The notes under the pieces were generated by a model. That model did not search any database, had not been told where the DNA came from, and was given only the letters and a program-made list of their open reading frames with translations. From contig JAXFOK010000060.1 of NCBI GenBank assembly GCA_034180415.1, forward strand, positions 62,001 through 126,000: 64,000 bases of DNA. The letters run 5' to 3'. The DNA is from CAKMMH01 sp927798255. GTDB taxonomy: Bacteria > Bdellovibrionota_C > UBA2361 > CAKMMH01. Position numbers and translations under genes: made by a program. Below, one piece after another: positions 54,411 through 63,765 of the stretch (positions are counted from its first letter, which is position 1; each line of letters begins with the position of its first letter).

Positions 54411-55646
54411 ATGGATATGCAAGTTTTATTAAATAGGTATGCAGATTTAATTTTAACTCACGGTGTTAGTTTAAAAAAAGACGATATATTAAATATCGCA
54501 GTAGAATGTATAGGAAGAGATTTTGCCGTGCTTTTAACAAAAAAAGCATATGAGATGGGTGCAAAAGCTGTGTATGTTGATTTAATAGACTCAAGAATAG
54601 GAAAGCTGAGAATAAATAAATCAAAAGAAGAAAATTTAAGTTTTGTTTTAGATTATGAAGCAAAAAAATATGATGAGTTTGTAGATAAAAGGATAGCGAA
54701 CATTCGTCTTATTTGCCCAGAAGACCCAGATATTTTAAACGATGAAGACCCTAAAAAAATTACTAAACTTAGCCTTGCAAAAAACAAAGCAGCCAAAAGA
54801 TTTTATGAAGAAGGTATAGGACAATCAAAAATGAAATGGTGCATAGCTGCAATGTCTTCTCCTAAATGGGGTAAGAAAGTTTTTCCTACACTTACTGAAA
54901 AAGAAGCAGAAAAAGCGTTATGGGAAGATATTTTTAAAATTTGCATGGTTGATAAAGAAGATTGCTTAGAACTTTGGACACAAAGAGATAAGGCTATAAA
55001 AGAAAGAGTTAAAAAGCTTCAAGCATTTAAAGTTAAGGAGCTTCATTTTGTAGGCCCCGAAACTGACCTTTATATAGGGCTTTCTCCTAAGGCAAAATTT
55101 GGTGGCGGCTCCGAAAGAACAGACACTGGAATTGATTTTGAACCAAATATTCCATCAGAAGAAATTTTTACAACTCCAGATTATAGAACTGTAAGAGGAA
55201 CAGTGAAAGCAACACGCCCAGTATTAATAAGTGGAAAACAAGTAAAAGGTTTAAAAATGACTTTTACTGATGGTGTCGTTACAGATTTTGATGCCACAGA
55301 GGGAAAAGAAAATTTTGCAAGTTATATAAAAGGAGATACTGGCTCATCTCGTTTAGGAGAGGTCGCCCTTGTAAGTACCGACTCCCCTATTTTCCAAAGC
55401 GGGCATATTTTTGAAGAAATTTTGTTTGATGAAAATGCTGCTTGTCATATAGCTCTTGGTAATGGCTTTGAGTTTTGCATTGAAGGAAGTGATAATATGA
55501 CTAAAGAAGAGCTAGCAAATGAAGGATTTAACAAAAGTTCATTTCACACAGATATTATGATTTCTTCTCCTGAAGTTGATGTTATAGCAGAAACTAGAGA
55601 TGGGAAAAATATTCCAATAATTGAAAAAGGAAAATTTGTAATTTAA
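54411..55646 (+). CDS. M29-family aminopeptidase
   Basis: A 411-residue thermophilic-type metallo-aminopeptidase (AmpS/PepS/aminopeptidase T). Active-site regions are FVGPETDLYIGLSPKAKFGG, the metal-binding Glu in GEVALVSTDSPIFQSGHIF and the two-residue set in AACHIALGNGFEF and SSFHTDIMISSPEVDV. It removes N-terminal residues from peptides in the cytoplasm with two divalent metals. Length is typical. GGAG lies about 10 bases before ATG 54411. Normal AT-rich codon use. Confidence 0.95.
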   Translation: MDMQVLLNRYADLILTHGVSLKKDDILNIAVECIGRDFAVLLTKKAYEMGAKAVYVDLIDSRIGKLRINKSKEENLSFVLDYEAKKYDEFVDKRIANIRLICPEDPDILNDEDPKKITKLSLAKNKAAKRFYEEGIGQSKMKWCIAAMSSPKWGKKVFPTLTEKEAEKALWEDIFKICMVDKEDCLELWTQRDKAIKERVKKLQAFKVKELHFVGPETDLYIGLSPKAKFGGGSERTDTGIDFEPNIPSEEIFTTPDYRTVRGTVKATRPVLISGKQVKGLKMTFTDGVVTDFDATEGKENFASYIKGDTGSSRLGEVALVSTDSPIFQSGHIFEEILFDENAACHIALGNGFEFCIEGSDNMTKEELANEGFNKSSFHTDIMISSPEVDVIAETRDGKNIPIIEKGKFVI

Positions 55647-55872
55647 TAAACAAAAGTCAATATGCCATATAATATATTTTTATAATTATATGGCATAAAT
55701 TAATTCTAACCAAATTCTCTAAAATCTTTACCATTTCATTAATATTTTTAACTAAGGCACCAATTATGAAATAATTTTCATTTTAAGCTTTATGGCGTCA
55801 TCACGCTTTTTCGTTATTGCGCCTTAAGTTTTCGATACGGTTCCATAAGCTGTAAAGCTAGAAAGTACTAAG

Positions 55873-56882
55873 ATGGACAAAAAAGAAGCTGTTATTTGTA
55901 CGTTTTCCTCTCTCCTGAAAAAATCATTCCTACAGGACTCTAGTCACGGAAGATTTCAACCCTTCTGAGATTCTAAAGGAAATCGTCAAGGATGATAATC
56001 CCAAGTATTAACGAAGGTCATCTTGAATCGTTCACGACGATCAACGAAATACTTCAAGAAACTTTCTTTAATCCACATAACGGAAAATTCCGTTATGAAA
56101 TATGGAAACCTGGGGACCAATACATTTCGTTTAATAGCGAGTATCTTAATAATTAGCTTAAGGAAGCCTTAAAGACTTACTCGCTTAACTAATTAAAATT
56201 CGTTCCCGACACCGCTCTCATATTGGGAAGCACAGCTGCGAATTTCTGTAAGAGAACTTCGTTTCTTTTAAAAGAAATGGTTATCTGTTCTCCCCCAATA
56301 AGAAAGGTTGCAGCCCTTGGGGGGAATAGGAATATTACATCTAACAAAAGAGAGTATTTCGAGCAAAATGGTTTCAAATCCGAAAGCGTAATAAATTTCG
56401 AATTTGACTTTATGGATACAATCATCCAAGATAAAGAGAATATCCGTAAGATGCTAGAATCAAGCGGTATCGATCAACTCAAAATTGATACAGAACAATA
56501 ATATCAAAGCAATGAGACACTTAGAGAAGGAGTAACAATTAATGAATGTCTCAAAGCATATGAACAAATAGAAGAAATTGTTCGCATCGATACGATGCAC
56601 CCAACTTATAAGCCGACGACTCATGGGACAATTGTTGACTATGTTAAAAACAACAATGTCTCAGAAGAGAACATAGTAGTGGTATCGTCACAACCATTTA
56701 ATGACTATCAAATACTGACGTCAATAAATGCGTTTTTTAAAGAAGGTACCCTACCTCAAAACGTAGGAGGAATCGGAAGTGGGGTATCAAAAGTCCCGAG
56801 TACGCTGTTTGGCAATCACATTGCCAAATTAATCTATACGATTCTTGAGATCCTCAATAGAATCGGAGTTGAGCTAAAATAA
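55873..56882 (+). pseudogene. Decayed paralog of the 57143 gene
   Basis: Starts at ATG 55873 (MDKKEAVICTFSS) but loses frame within 25 codons and has several stops before 56220. Recoverable pieces (SIIPSINEGHLESFTTINEI, MGSTAANFCKRTSFLLKEM, VAALGGNRNITSNKREYFEQ, MLESSGIDQLKI, YKPTTHGTIVDYVKNNNVSE, NIVVVSSQPFNDYQI, LIYTILEILNRIGVELK) line up in order with the intact 57143 protein. A TAA breaks the frame at 56500. Leader and composition resemble the intact copy (shared GGTTCCATAA upstream). It is a tandem duplicate in decay. Confidence 0.88.
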
Positions 56883-57142
56883 GGTAAAAACCGATTCTCA
56901 CGCAAAGCCTAAAGGAGAAATGGAGCCTAAACATTTTATCCTAAGGGTTTTGTTTGAGAATTTTTTATTATTAAATTTATCTTTAAATTCAAAAAATTAA
57001 ATTTCAATTAAAAAAACACCTGCAATTACTATTTACTAAAATTTTAATATATTGTAGCATTTAATGTCCTTTTAAGCGTTTTTTAAGGATATAAATTTAG
57101 GTTCCATAAAGCTTAACTTTAAAAGCAGAAAGGCGGCGTCAA

Positions 57143-58153
57143 ATGAAATCTTCTAAAGAAGTTATTAAAATGATGGAAGATGTTCACACTTTTAGCACCC
57201 TTGTTACAAAAGATTTTAAACCATCTCAAACATCAAAAGAAATTGCTAGAGCCTTACTTCCAGAAATCCAAGAAGATGAGCTTAAATCCCTTAAAAATCT
57301 TAACTTAATTTTTCAGGAGAAGTTCGTTACAAATAACAAGAGACAATTTCGAAATGAAGTTTGGATGCAGGGAGATGAAAATTTTTCTAGCGAATCGAAA
57401 CTAGTAAAAACGTGGTTCAAAAAGTTCACTAAAAGTAAATACATAAAAAGAAGTCATCAACTTGAAAACCAAGCAGCACTAATCCTAGGAACATCGATTG
57501 CTTCATTTTGTAAAAGAGCATCATTTCTTTTGCAAGAAGCAGCAAGAAATCAAATCACCTTTAAACAGATTGGTATTCTTGGTGGAAACCGTTTACTTAC
57601 AAAGGAAGAATATGCTTACATCAATGAATCTGAATTCTGTTTTGAATATGATATAAAAACAGAGTTCGATTTTATGAAGTATGTTTTCAAACACCCTCGG
57701 AACATTCAAGCTATGCTTTCTTCTAGTGGAATCGATCCCCTAGAAACTCTTACCGGTCAGCCTTATCAATCAATTGAGACACTAAGAAATGAAGCTAATG
57801 TTTCACTTGATGATTGCTTTGAAGTTTACAGAGCAACGCCAGAAATCGTCTACATAAATAGCGTTTCAACTACAAATAGACCAACAACCTATGACACGGT
57901 AGTTGACTATATTAAAGAAAACGCTATTACTGAGAGCGAGAGAATCGTAATTGCATCAAGTCAGCCTTGGTGTGACTACCAACAACTAGTCACACTTCAA
58001 GCGTTTATAGAGGCTAACAAAGTACCGCAATTCATAACTAGTATAGGGCCTAGGATTACAAATATTCCAACGCAACTCTTTGCAAATGAACTTGCGAAAA
58101 CGTTGTACACGATTCTTGAGAATTTAAAAAAACTTGGCGTTAAGGTTGAGTAG
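57143..58153 (+). CDS. Hypothetical protein, possibly DUF218 (YdcF/SanA)-like
   Basis: A 336-residue, apparently cytosolic protein with AAAGGCGG before ATG. Its central and C-terminal parts read ALILGTSIASFCKRASFLLQ, FKQIGILGGNRLLTKEEYAY, NRPTTYDTVVDYIKENAITE, SERIVIASSQPWCDYQQLVT, then NELAKTLYTILENLKKLGVK. The order 'ILGxxxxxRxxxAxxL, GGNRLLxxEE, TTYDTVxxxxE, IVIASSQPWxxYQ' parallels the DUF218 pattern (N/DTxxN, VTSxxHxxR), so a Rossmann-like nucleotide- or sugar-handling fold is possible (inference, low to moderate). It has a decayed duplicate just upstream. Confidence 0.65.
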   Translation: MKSSKEVIKMMEDVHTFSTLVTKDFKPSQTSKEIARALLPEIQEDELKSLKNLNLIFQEKFVTNNKRQFRNEVWMQGDENFSSESKLVKTWFKKFTKSKYIKRSHQLENQAALILGTSIASFCKRASFLLQEAARNQITFKQIGILGGNRLLTKEEYAYINESEFCFEYDIKTEFDFMKYVFKHPRNIQAMLSSSGIDPLETLTGQPYQSIETLRNEANVSLDDCFEVYRATPEIVYINSVSTTNRPTTYDTVVDYIKENAITESERIVIASSQPWCDYQQLVTLQAFIEANKVPQFITSIGPRITNIPTQLFANELAKTLYTILENLKKLGVKVE

Positions 58154-58294
58154 AAATTTTCACAACCTATCGAAGCCTTTAAGGATAGGAGGCCATCACA
58201 CAATATACGCCTTCTACCTTACTGGCTTCGTTAGGAATCTTTTATTATAAAAACTCTACAAAATTTAAATATTTTTACTTCTTAACTTTAATCG

Positions 58295-58575
58295 TTACGC
58301 TTCATTATTTGCAACTATTGAACTTTCACCATCTGCATTATCAATATTTTCTTCTAGTGATAGTGCTAATGTTTCAGCCATAATCTTTTCTTTAAATTTC
58401 TCAACTGCTTCTTTTACAAGACTAGATGATGAAGAAATTGCAATATGAATTTTTTGCTGAAACAACATACACTGTGTCTTTTCTTAACACTTGTAAGTTT
58501 CTAATAATTTCTCTTGCAATTTCTCTCACAATTCCTTGAAAAATTAACTCATAGGTTAAATGAGTATCAAGCTTT
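58295..58575 (-). pseudogene. 3' remnant of a second isoleucyl-tRNA synthetase gene
   Basis: Directly behind the ileS stop, minus-strand frames give DTHLTYELIFQGIVREIARE, IIRNLQVLRKDTVYVVSAK, then after one extra A in an A-run IHIAISSSSSLVKEAVEKF, KEKIMAETLALSLEENIDNA. This is the anticodon-binding C-terminal end of an IleRS (compare GFARDIVRSIQDSRKKMDCD in the intact gene), clearly different in sequence from the intact copy. Only the last 90 codons remain, with one deletion at its start and one insertion near 58456. Confidence 0.75.
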
Positions 58576-58583
58576 CATAAATA

Positions 58584-61500
58584 TTATTTTCTTAACCTTA
58601 CCTTAACCGATTTTCCTTCATCATAAGAAACTTCAAATGAAAGCGTCTCATCATCAAATTTAGAAGGCCTACTTAGTGTCTCATGATAAATGTAATCCAA
58701 CCATTTTTGAGGGACATCTCCATTAATATCTATTTGAATTATATCTGTAATATCACAATCCATCTTCTTTCTAGAATCTTGTATGCTTCTTACGATATCT
58801 CTTGCAAACCCCTCTTCCTTAAGTTCATCAGTTATATTTAAGTCAAGAGAAACAACTGCACCATCTTGGCTTGCAACATGCTCACCTTCTTTTGCAAGAT
58901 ATGTTACAAGAATTATTACTGCATCATATGATTTTGTTTCACCATTAATTTCAAGGTTTACAATATTATCATTTTCAAACTTAAACTTACCTTCCCTAAT
59001 TGCACTAATAATTTGAGGAGTTTCTGCTTTATAGCGATTTTTAATCTCATTAAAGTTTGGAGCATATTTAACTTTAGCAATGCTCTCAACATCATTTAAT
59101 ATTTCTATATTTTTAACATTTAACTCTTCTTTAATAATTTCACTAAACTCTTTTATAACTTCATTATCATTGCTATCTGACAACGCGATACGAAGCATAT
59201 TTAATGGAATTCTATTTTTAACGTTATTTTTATTTCTAATAGAACGAGCAATATAGATAATATTTCTTACAAGTTTAACTTCATTTAATAACTTATCATC
59301 TTTAAATGACGCTGGTATTTCTGGCCATGAAGTTAAATGAACTGAATATTTTCTTGTCAATGTCCTATAAATTTTTTCAGAGATAATAGGTGCAACTGGT
59401 GCAAAAAGTTTAGCCATATTAACTAAAACATAATATAATGTTTCGTAAGCATCTTGCTTATCTTGTGGCATCCCCTTACCCCAAAAGCGTCTTCTTGAAC
59501 GACGTATAAACCAATTTGTTAGTCCTTCAACTAGCTCTACTAAACTTTCAACATATTTGTTTACTTGATACTTATCCATGTTTTCAGTGATAGTCGTAAC
59601 TGCATCATAAAGTTTTGCAAGGATCCATCTATCTAACTGATTTTTACTAGTAGGAGTTTTTAATTCGCATGGATGAAAGTTATCAATATTTGCATAAGAA
59701 ATAAAGAAATTACATGCATTCCAGAACGGAAGAATTATTTGCTGATAAGCATCTTGAAGTCCACTATCTTCAAATAGTGCATCACCAACAATCATTGCGT
59801 TTGTTTGATATAAATACAATCTGAAAGCATCGGTTCCATAGCTCTTCATAAGTTTCATAGGGTCTGTGTAATTTTTAGATGATTTTGATAATTTCTTTCC
59901 ATCTTTATCTAAAAGCGTTCCATGAACTATACAATTTTTAAAGCAAGGTTTATCAAATAATGCGACTGATAACACATGCAAATAATAGAACCAGCATCTA
60001 ATTTGCCCTGTACCTTCTTCAATAAAATCGCAAGGGAAATGGGAATCGAACCATTCTTTATTTTCAAAAGGATAATGCTTCTGTGCGAAAGGAACTGAAC
60101 CACTTTCAAACCAACAATCAAGTACTTCAGGAATTCTTCTCATCGTTCCATCACACCCATCACAGTCGCATTTAAATGTAACTTCATCCATGTATTGTCT
60201 GTGTAAATTCGTTAATCGTTTTCCACTTACTTTTTCAATTTCATCAACGCCACCAAGTACTACTCTTTTTTTACATTTATCACATTCCCAAATTGGGATA
60301 GGAGTTGCCCAGTAACGATTTCTTGAAATATTCCAATCCCTAGCATTATTTAACCAATTACCAAATCGACCATGTTTTACTGTTTCGGGAACCCAATTTA
60401 TTTCTTCATTTAGCTCAATAAGCCTATCCTTTATCTTTGTCACATTAAAATACCAAGCATCCATTGCCTTATAAATTAACGGTCTTTTACATCTCCAACA
60501 GTGCGGATAATTATGCTCTATAGTTCCGTCTGCTACAGCCTTATTATTATCATATAAGAAACGGATTACCTGAGGATTAGTCTCAATTACATTTTTCTTT
60601 CCTTCTTCATCGTAAAAATCTGTAACCTCTTTAGTAAAACGTCCTTTTTCATCGACAGGATTTACAAGAGGAATGTTATTTGCCTTACAAGTCCAATAGT
60701 CATCTTCACCAAAGGCTGGGGCAGTGTGTACGATACCAACACCTTCATCAGAGCCTACATAATCAGCAGTAACAATTTTAAAAGCCTTGCCTTTTAGATT
60801 TTCAAAATAAGGGAAAAGTGGCTCATAAATTTTACCGACCAAATCTTGTCCTTTGCATGATTTTAAAATTTTAGGAGTCTTTCCAAAAATCTTTTCATAA
60901 GTTCCTAAAACATTTTTGCACGCAACAAAAATTTCATCTCCTACATCAACGTAAGAATACTCAAGTTCTGCGCCAACGGCTAAGCATAAATTTGAAGGAA
61001 GTGTCCAAGGAGTTGTAGTCCATGCCAAGTAGTAAACTTGCTTACCATCTAATATCTCTTCAGACTTAAATTTTACAATTACCCACCTATCTTGTCTTGG
61101 ACGAGTTGAGTCAGACTCTCTTGTATCAGAAATTGAAAGTGATGTTTCACAATGTGTACAATAAGGAGTTACTCTATAGTCTTGGTAAATAAGCCCCTTA
61201 TCATAGCAAGTTTTAAATGCCCAAATAACACTTTCCATAAAGCTAGGATACATGGTCTTATACGCACCTTCATAATCAACCCATCTAGCCATATATTTAA
61301 CATACTCTTTCCATGACTCATTATTTCCACACACAAGCTCATAACATTTATCATTAAAGTTTGCTATTCCTAGCTTATTTTCAATATCATTCTTATCATC
61401 AATTCCTAAATCTTTCTCCACTTGGTTTTCGATAGGAAGCCCGTGGCAATCCCATCCCCAAACTCTAGGGACTTTGTACCCTTTCATTGTCCAATATCTT

Positions 61501-61745
61501 GCCACCATATCTTTCACAAAAGAAATTAGCACTGTTCCATGATGAGGTATACCTGTTGGAAACGGAGGACCATCATAAAATACGATCTCACTTGCATTTT
61601 CTTTATTTACAGACTGTTCAAATACTTTTTCGCTTTCCCAAAACTTAAAAATTTCTTCTTGTATATTCTCAATTTCAGGTTTTCCTGAGAGTTCTTGATA
61701 TCTTACATCTTCACAATGACACGAGCACTTTTCATTATCACACAT
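58584..61745 (-). CDS. ileS: Isoleucine-tRNA ligase
   Basis: A 1053-residue class I synthetase with HIGH-type PFPTGIPHHGTVLISF (residues 62-77), WGWDCHGLPIENQVEKDLG, the editing domain (TTPWTLPSNLCLAVG, GSDEGVGIVHTAPAFGEDDY), WNISRNRYWATPIPIWEC and KMSKS-type DGKKLSKSSKNYTDP. The length and motif spelling match the longer eukaryote-like IleS2 type, often linked to mupirocin tolerance and horizontal spread. The N-terminus MCDNEKCSCHCED is unusually Cys-rich. A remnant of another ileS lies behind it, so this copy may have replaced an older one (inference). AAGGAAA lies 8 bases before ATG 61745. Confidence 0.96.
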   Translation of the reverse strand: MCDNEKCSCHCEDVRYQELSGKPEIENIQEEIFKFWESEKVFEQSVNKENASEIVFYDGPPFPTGIPHHGTVLISFVKDMVARYWTMKGYKVPRVWGWDCHGLPIENQVEKDLGIDDKNDIENKLGIANFNDKCYELVCGNNESWKEYVKYMARWVDYEGAYKTMYPSFMESVIWAFKTCYDKGLIYQDYRVTPYCTHCETSLSISDTRESDSTRPRQDRWVIVKFKSEEILDGKQVYYLAWTTTPWTLPSNLCLAVGAELEYSYVDVGDEIFVACKNVLGTYEKIFGKTPKILKSCKGQDLVGKIYEPLFPYFENLKGKAFKIVTADYVGSDEGVGIVHTAPAFGEDDYWTCKANNIPLVNPVDEKGRFTKEVTDFYDEEGKKNVIETNPQVIRFLYDNNKAVADGTIEHNYPHCWRCKRPLIYKAMDAWYFNVTKIKDRLIELNEEINWVPETVKHGRFGNWLNNARDWNISRNRYWATPIPIWECDKCKKRVVLGGVDEIEKVSGKRLTNLHRQYMDEVTFKCDCDGCDGTMRRIPEVLDCWFESGSVPFAQKHYPFENKEWFDSHFPCDFIEEGTGQIRCWFYYLHVLSVALFDKPCFKNCIVHGTLLDKDGKKLSKSSKNYTDPMKLMKSYGTDAFRLYLYQTNAMIVGDALFEDSGLQDAYQQIILPFWNACNFFISYANIDNFHPCELKTPTSKNQLDRWILAKLYDAVTTITENMDKYQVNKYVESLVELVEGLTNWFIRRSRRRFWGKGMPQDKQDAYETLYYVLVNMAKLFAPVAPIISEKIYRTLTRKYSVHLTSWPEIPASFKDDKLLNEVKLVRNIIYIARSIRNKNNVKNRIPLNMLRIALSDSNDNEVIKEFSEIIKEELNVKNIEILNDVESIAKVKYAPNFNEIKNRYKAETPQIISAIREGKFKFENDNIVNLEINGETKSYDAVIILVTYLAKEGEHVASQDGAVVSLDLNITDELKEEGFARDIVRSIQDSRKKMDCDITDIIQIDINGDVPQKWLDYIYHETLSRPSKFDDETLSFEVSYDEGKSVKVRLRK

Positions 61746-62081
61746 TTTCTTATTTCCTTATTAAGAATAAACTTTAAATACAAAAACATCGTTGTGTTAT
61801 TTAATCTTTAAATACACGAACACTAGTATAGTATTATAATAAAAAACTGCTATGAATTAAACAATTATCTTTATAAAAGATATATTTAGAGGTTAAATTC
61901 TTTTAGATTTTTTGGGGGAGGCATACTTTTTCTTGCCATTTGAGATATTTCCTATTTTAAGATTTGCAAAATTTAAAAAAATCTTAAAGTACTACTTTAA
62001 CATTTTATTATAGATAGAAAAATCTTAAAATAAGAAAATCTCACTTCTTAAAATACCAAACAAAAAACAAATAATTATCTT
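61746..62081 (-). other. Upstream region of ileS with one short ORF
   Basis: No T-box or other riboswitch is evident. A minus-strand ORF of 17 codons at 61886-61939 (MARKSMPPPKNLKEFNL) has AGGAAA 11 bases upstream; it contains no Ile codon, so a classical leader peptide is unlikely. A TATAAT on the minus strand at 61833-61838 may be the ileS -10. The rest is AT-rich and featureless. Confidence 0.4.
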
Positions 62082-62468
62082 TTAGTTAAAACTTACAAAA
62101 ACATCTAAATCTTCATTTAGAGCTTTTTTTACAGGACAGGTTTTTGCAATTTGCATTAATACTTTTTTATTTTCTTCACTTAATGGCTTATCAAAAGTAA
62201 TTTCTAACGTAATTTTACTAATTTTATGTTCTTTCATATTCATTTCTCTTGTAGCAATAACTTGCATGCCTTTTACATCAATCCCCCTAGCCTCTGCACC
62301 AAAGGCAATCATACTTGCAGTGCAAGTAGCCAAAGAAGAAGCAAGCAAATCTGTTGGAGAAATCCCATTTTTATCGTTTGCAGCATCTGTAATAAATGAA
62401 ATCCCTGTGTCGCTATGAGTAGCTTTACATTGTAAATTTCCTAAATATTCAATTTTAAAATTTGCCAT
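62082..62468 (-). CDS. OsmC/Ohr-family protein
   Basis: Start at ATG 62468 (AAAGG eight bases upstream) rather than the GTG at 62477; 128 residues. The two conserved redox Cys are in LLASSLATCTASMIAFG and IAKTCPVKKALNEDL; the first carries the usual SLxxC context. The family reduces organic hydroperoxides via these thiols, with electrons from lipoylated or thioredoxin partners. Length is a little short but complete. Osmotic or peroxide regulation cannot be seen from sequence. Confidence 0.93.
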   Translation of the reverse strand: MANFKIEYLGNLQCKATHSDTGISFITDAANDKNGISPTDLLASSLATCTASMIAFGAEARGIDVKGMQVIATREMNMKEHKISKITLEITFDKPLSEENKKVLMQIAKTCPVKKALNEDLDVFVSFN

Positions 62469-62562
62469 ATAATTCACCTTTAATATAAGAAAATATAAAA
62501 AATAACTTTAAAGATAATAAAGTTAAACTCAAATTGCTACAAGTAGTATTATATTTAGAGAA

Positions 62563-63336
62563 TTAATGTTTTCTTAAACTAAAATCAACCCATACTCCTC
62601 CTAATTCATCTTTAGTAATCGAGTAAACTTTAAGATTATTTGTAGAGGTAAAAACTTGTATCTTATTCTTAAGTGAAAATAAATTGTATATGTAATTTAC
62701 AGGCTTTATTTGTAAGTAATGGCACCATCTAAGATAAGAGAAAAAATTTAAACGCCAATCTGCTAAATACAAAATTGGAAGCTTTTTATGTCTAAACTCC
62801 GTAAAATTACGCCTTAGCATTAAATATCTTCTAAATTTTTTACTTTCATAAGCATTTGGTAAAAATGATGTAGAAAGAAAAGAAAATAAAATTCTTTTTT
62901 CTGGAAATTTAATAACTCCTGTAAAAATAGGATTAAAAAATTTTTCTTTTAAAACTACCCTATTTTTCCCTAATTTATATCTTGAAATTATAGTAAGCAC
63001 AGAAGAAAGCGATTGAGAGTAAGTATAATAATCTTTGAACTCTAAATTATCTAACTTATTTTGACTTCGAATAATGTAAATATCAGCATGCGTTTCTGAT
63101 ATAAAATTATTTAAATGCTTATCACCGTTATTACATTCTTTTAAGCAAAACCTGCTATTATTACTTAGTAAATTTATATAATATGCACTATATCTGCTAT
63201 CTTTTTTGCTATCCTTCAGACCGTCTTTTATTTTAGTTTCAAAGTTATCGTTAAAAAACAAGAACAGAATAAGATAAAGTAGTAAAAAAGCTAAAAAATA
63301 ACACAAAATCCATTTAGCCAATTTTTTACATAACAT
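62563..63336 (-). CDS. Membrane-anchored hypothetical protein, possibly a degenerate EEP-fold protein
   Basis: A 257-residue protein with one N-terminal membrane helix (WILCYFLAFLLLYLILFLFF, residues 9-28) and a soluble rest. The order YYINLLSNNSRF, ADIYIIRSQN, GVIKFPEKRILFSFLST, LPILYLADWRLNFFSYL and GVWVDFSLR follows the endonuclease/exonuclease/phosphatase (EEP) layout (N, E, H, GDFN, SDH). Every catalytic position seems replaced: GDFN becomes ADWR and the final SDH is GGV. If right, it is a catalytically dead EEP relative (inference). A completely different family is possible. Confidence 0.55.
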   Translation of the reverse strand: MLCKKLAKWILCYFLAFLLLYLILFLFFNDNFETKIKDGLKDSKKDSRYSAYYINLLSNNSRFCLKECNNGDKHLNNFISETHADIYIIRSQNKLDNLEFKDYYTYSQSLSSVLTIISRYKLGKNRVVLKEKFFNPIFTGVIKFPEKRILFSFLSTSFLPNAYESKKFRRYLMLRRNFTEFRHKKLPILYLADWRLNFFSYLRWCHYLQIKPVNYIYNLFSLKNKIQVFTSTNNLKVYSITKDELGGVWVDFSLRKH

Positions 63337-63380
63337 CTTACAAAACTTATAATATTTCTATTAATATCAATAATTTATAA

Positions 63381-63581
63381 TCAAACTTTTTTTAACGCCT
63401 CTGGGCCAAAATAAGACTCTGTTCCACTATCCCACAAAACTTTTATCATATATTCTGAAGCCTCTGCTTCTTTTTGACCAGGTTTTCTAAGCTCTGCACG
63501 AACTTCTTTAACTACACCTAAAATCTCTTTTCCTTCTAACCTTTGAACTCTATCTCCAACATTAAAATTACATTCTGACAT
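63381..63581 (-). CDS. Small SH3-like barrel protein
   Basis: Start at ATG 63581 with AAGGA nine bases upstream (a TTG six bases before is unlikely); 66 residues. NVGDRVQRLEGKEILGVVKE and YMIKVLWDSGTESYFGPEAL follow the pattern 'fxvGDrVxxxxGxxGxVxxv...vxWDxGxxxxxxPxxL' of small SH3/KOW-like barrels seen in DUF1918-type and hypervirulence-associated small proteins. Binding target unknown. Confidence 0.75.
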   Translation of the reverse strand: MSECNFNVGDRVQRLEGKEILGVVKEVRAELRKPGQKEAEASEYMIKVLWDSGTESYFGPEALKKV

Positions 63582-63765
63582 AGCCAATTTTCCTTATAAT
63601 TAAAAAACCAATCTTTTTTAGCAGTATATCAAAAAATCATAGTCAAAACTATATGCTAATTTGTAATAAAATTTTTACAATTAAAATAACAACCTTTTAA
63701 AGTGATATTCATCATAAAAAGGAACTTATTGTTAACTTAAAAAAATTTAAAAGAGGTTATTTAAT

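Noticed and set aside
61746..62081. T-box or other riboswitch before ileS
   Set aside because: No T-box core (AGGGTGGNACCGCG-type) or specifier stem is visible.
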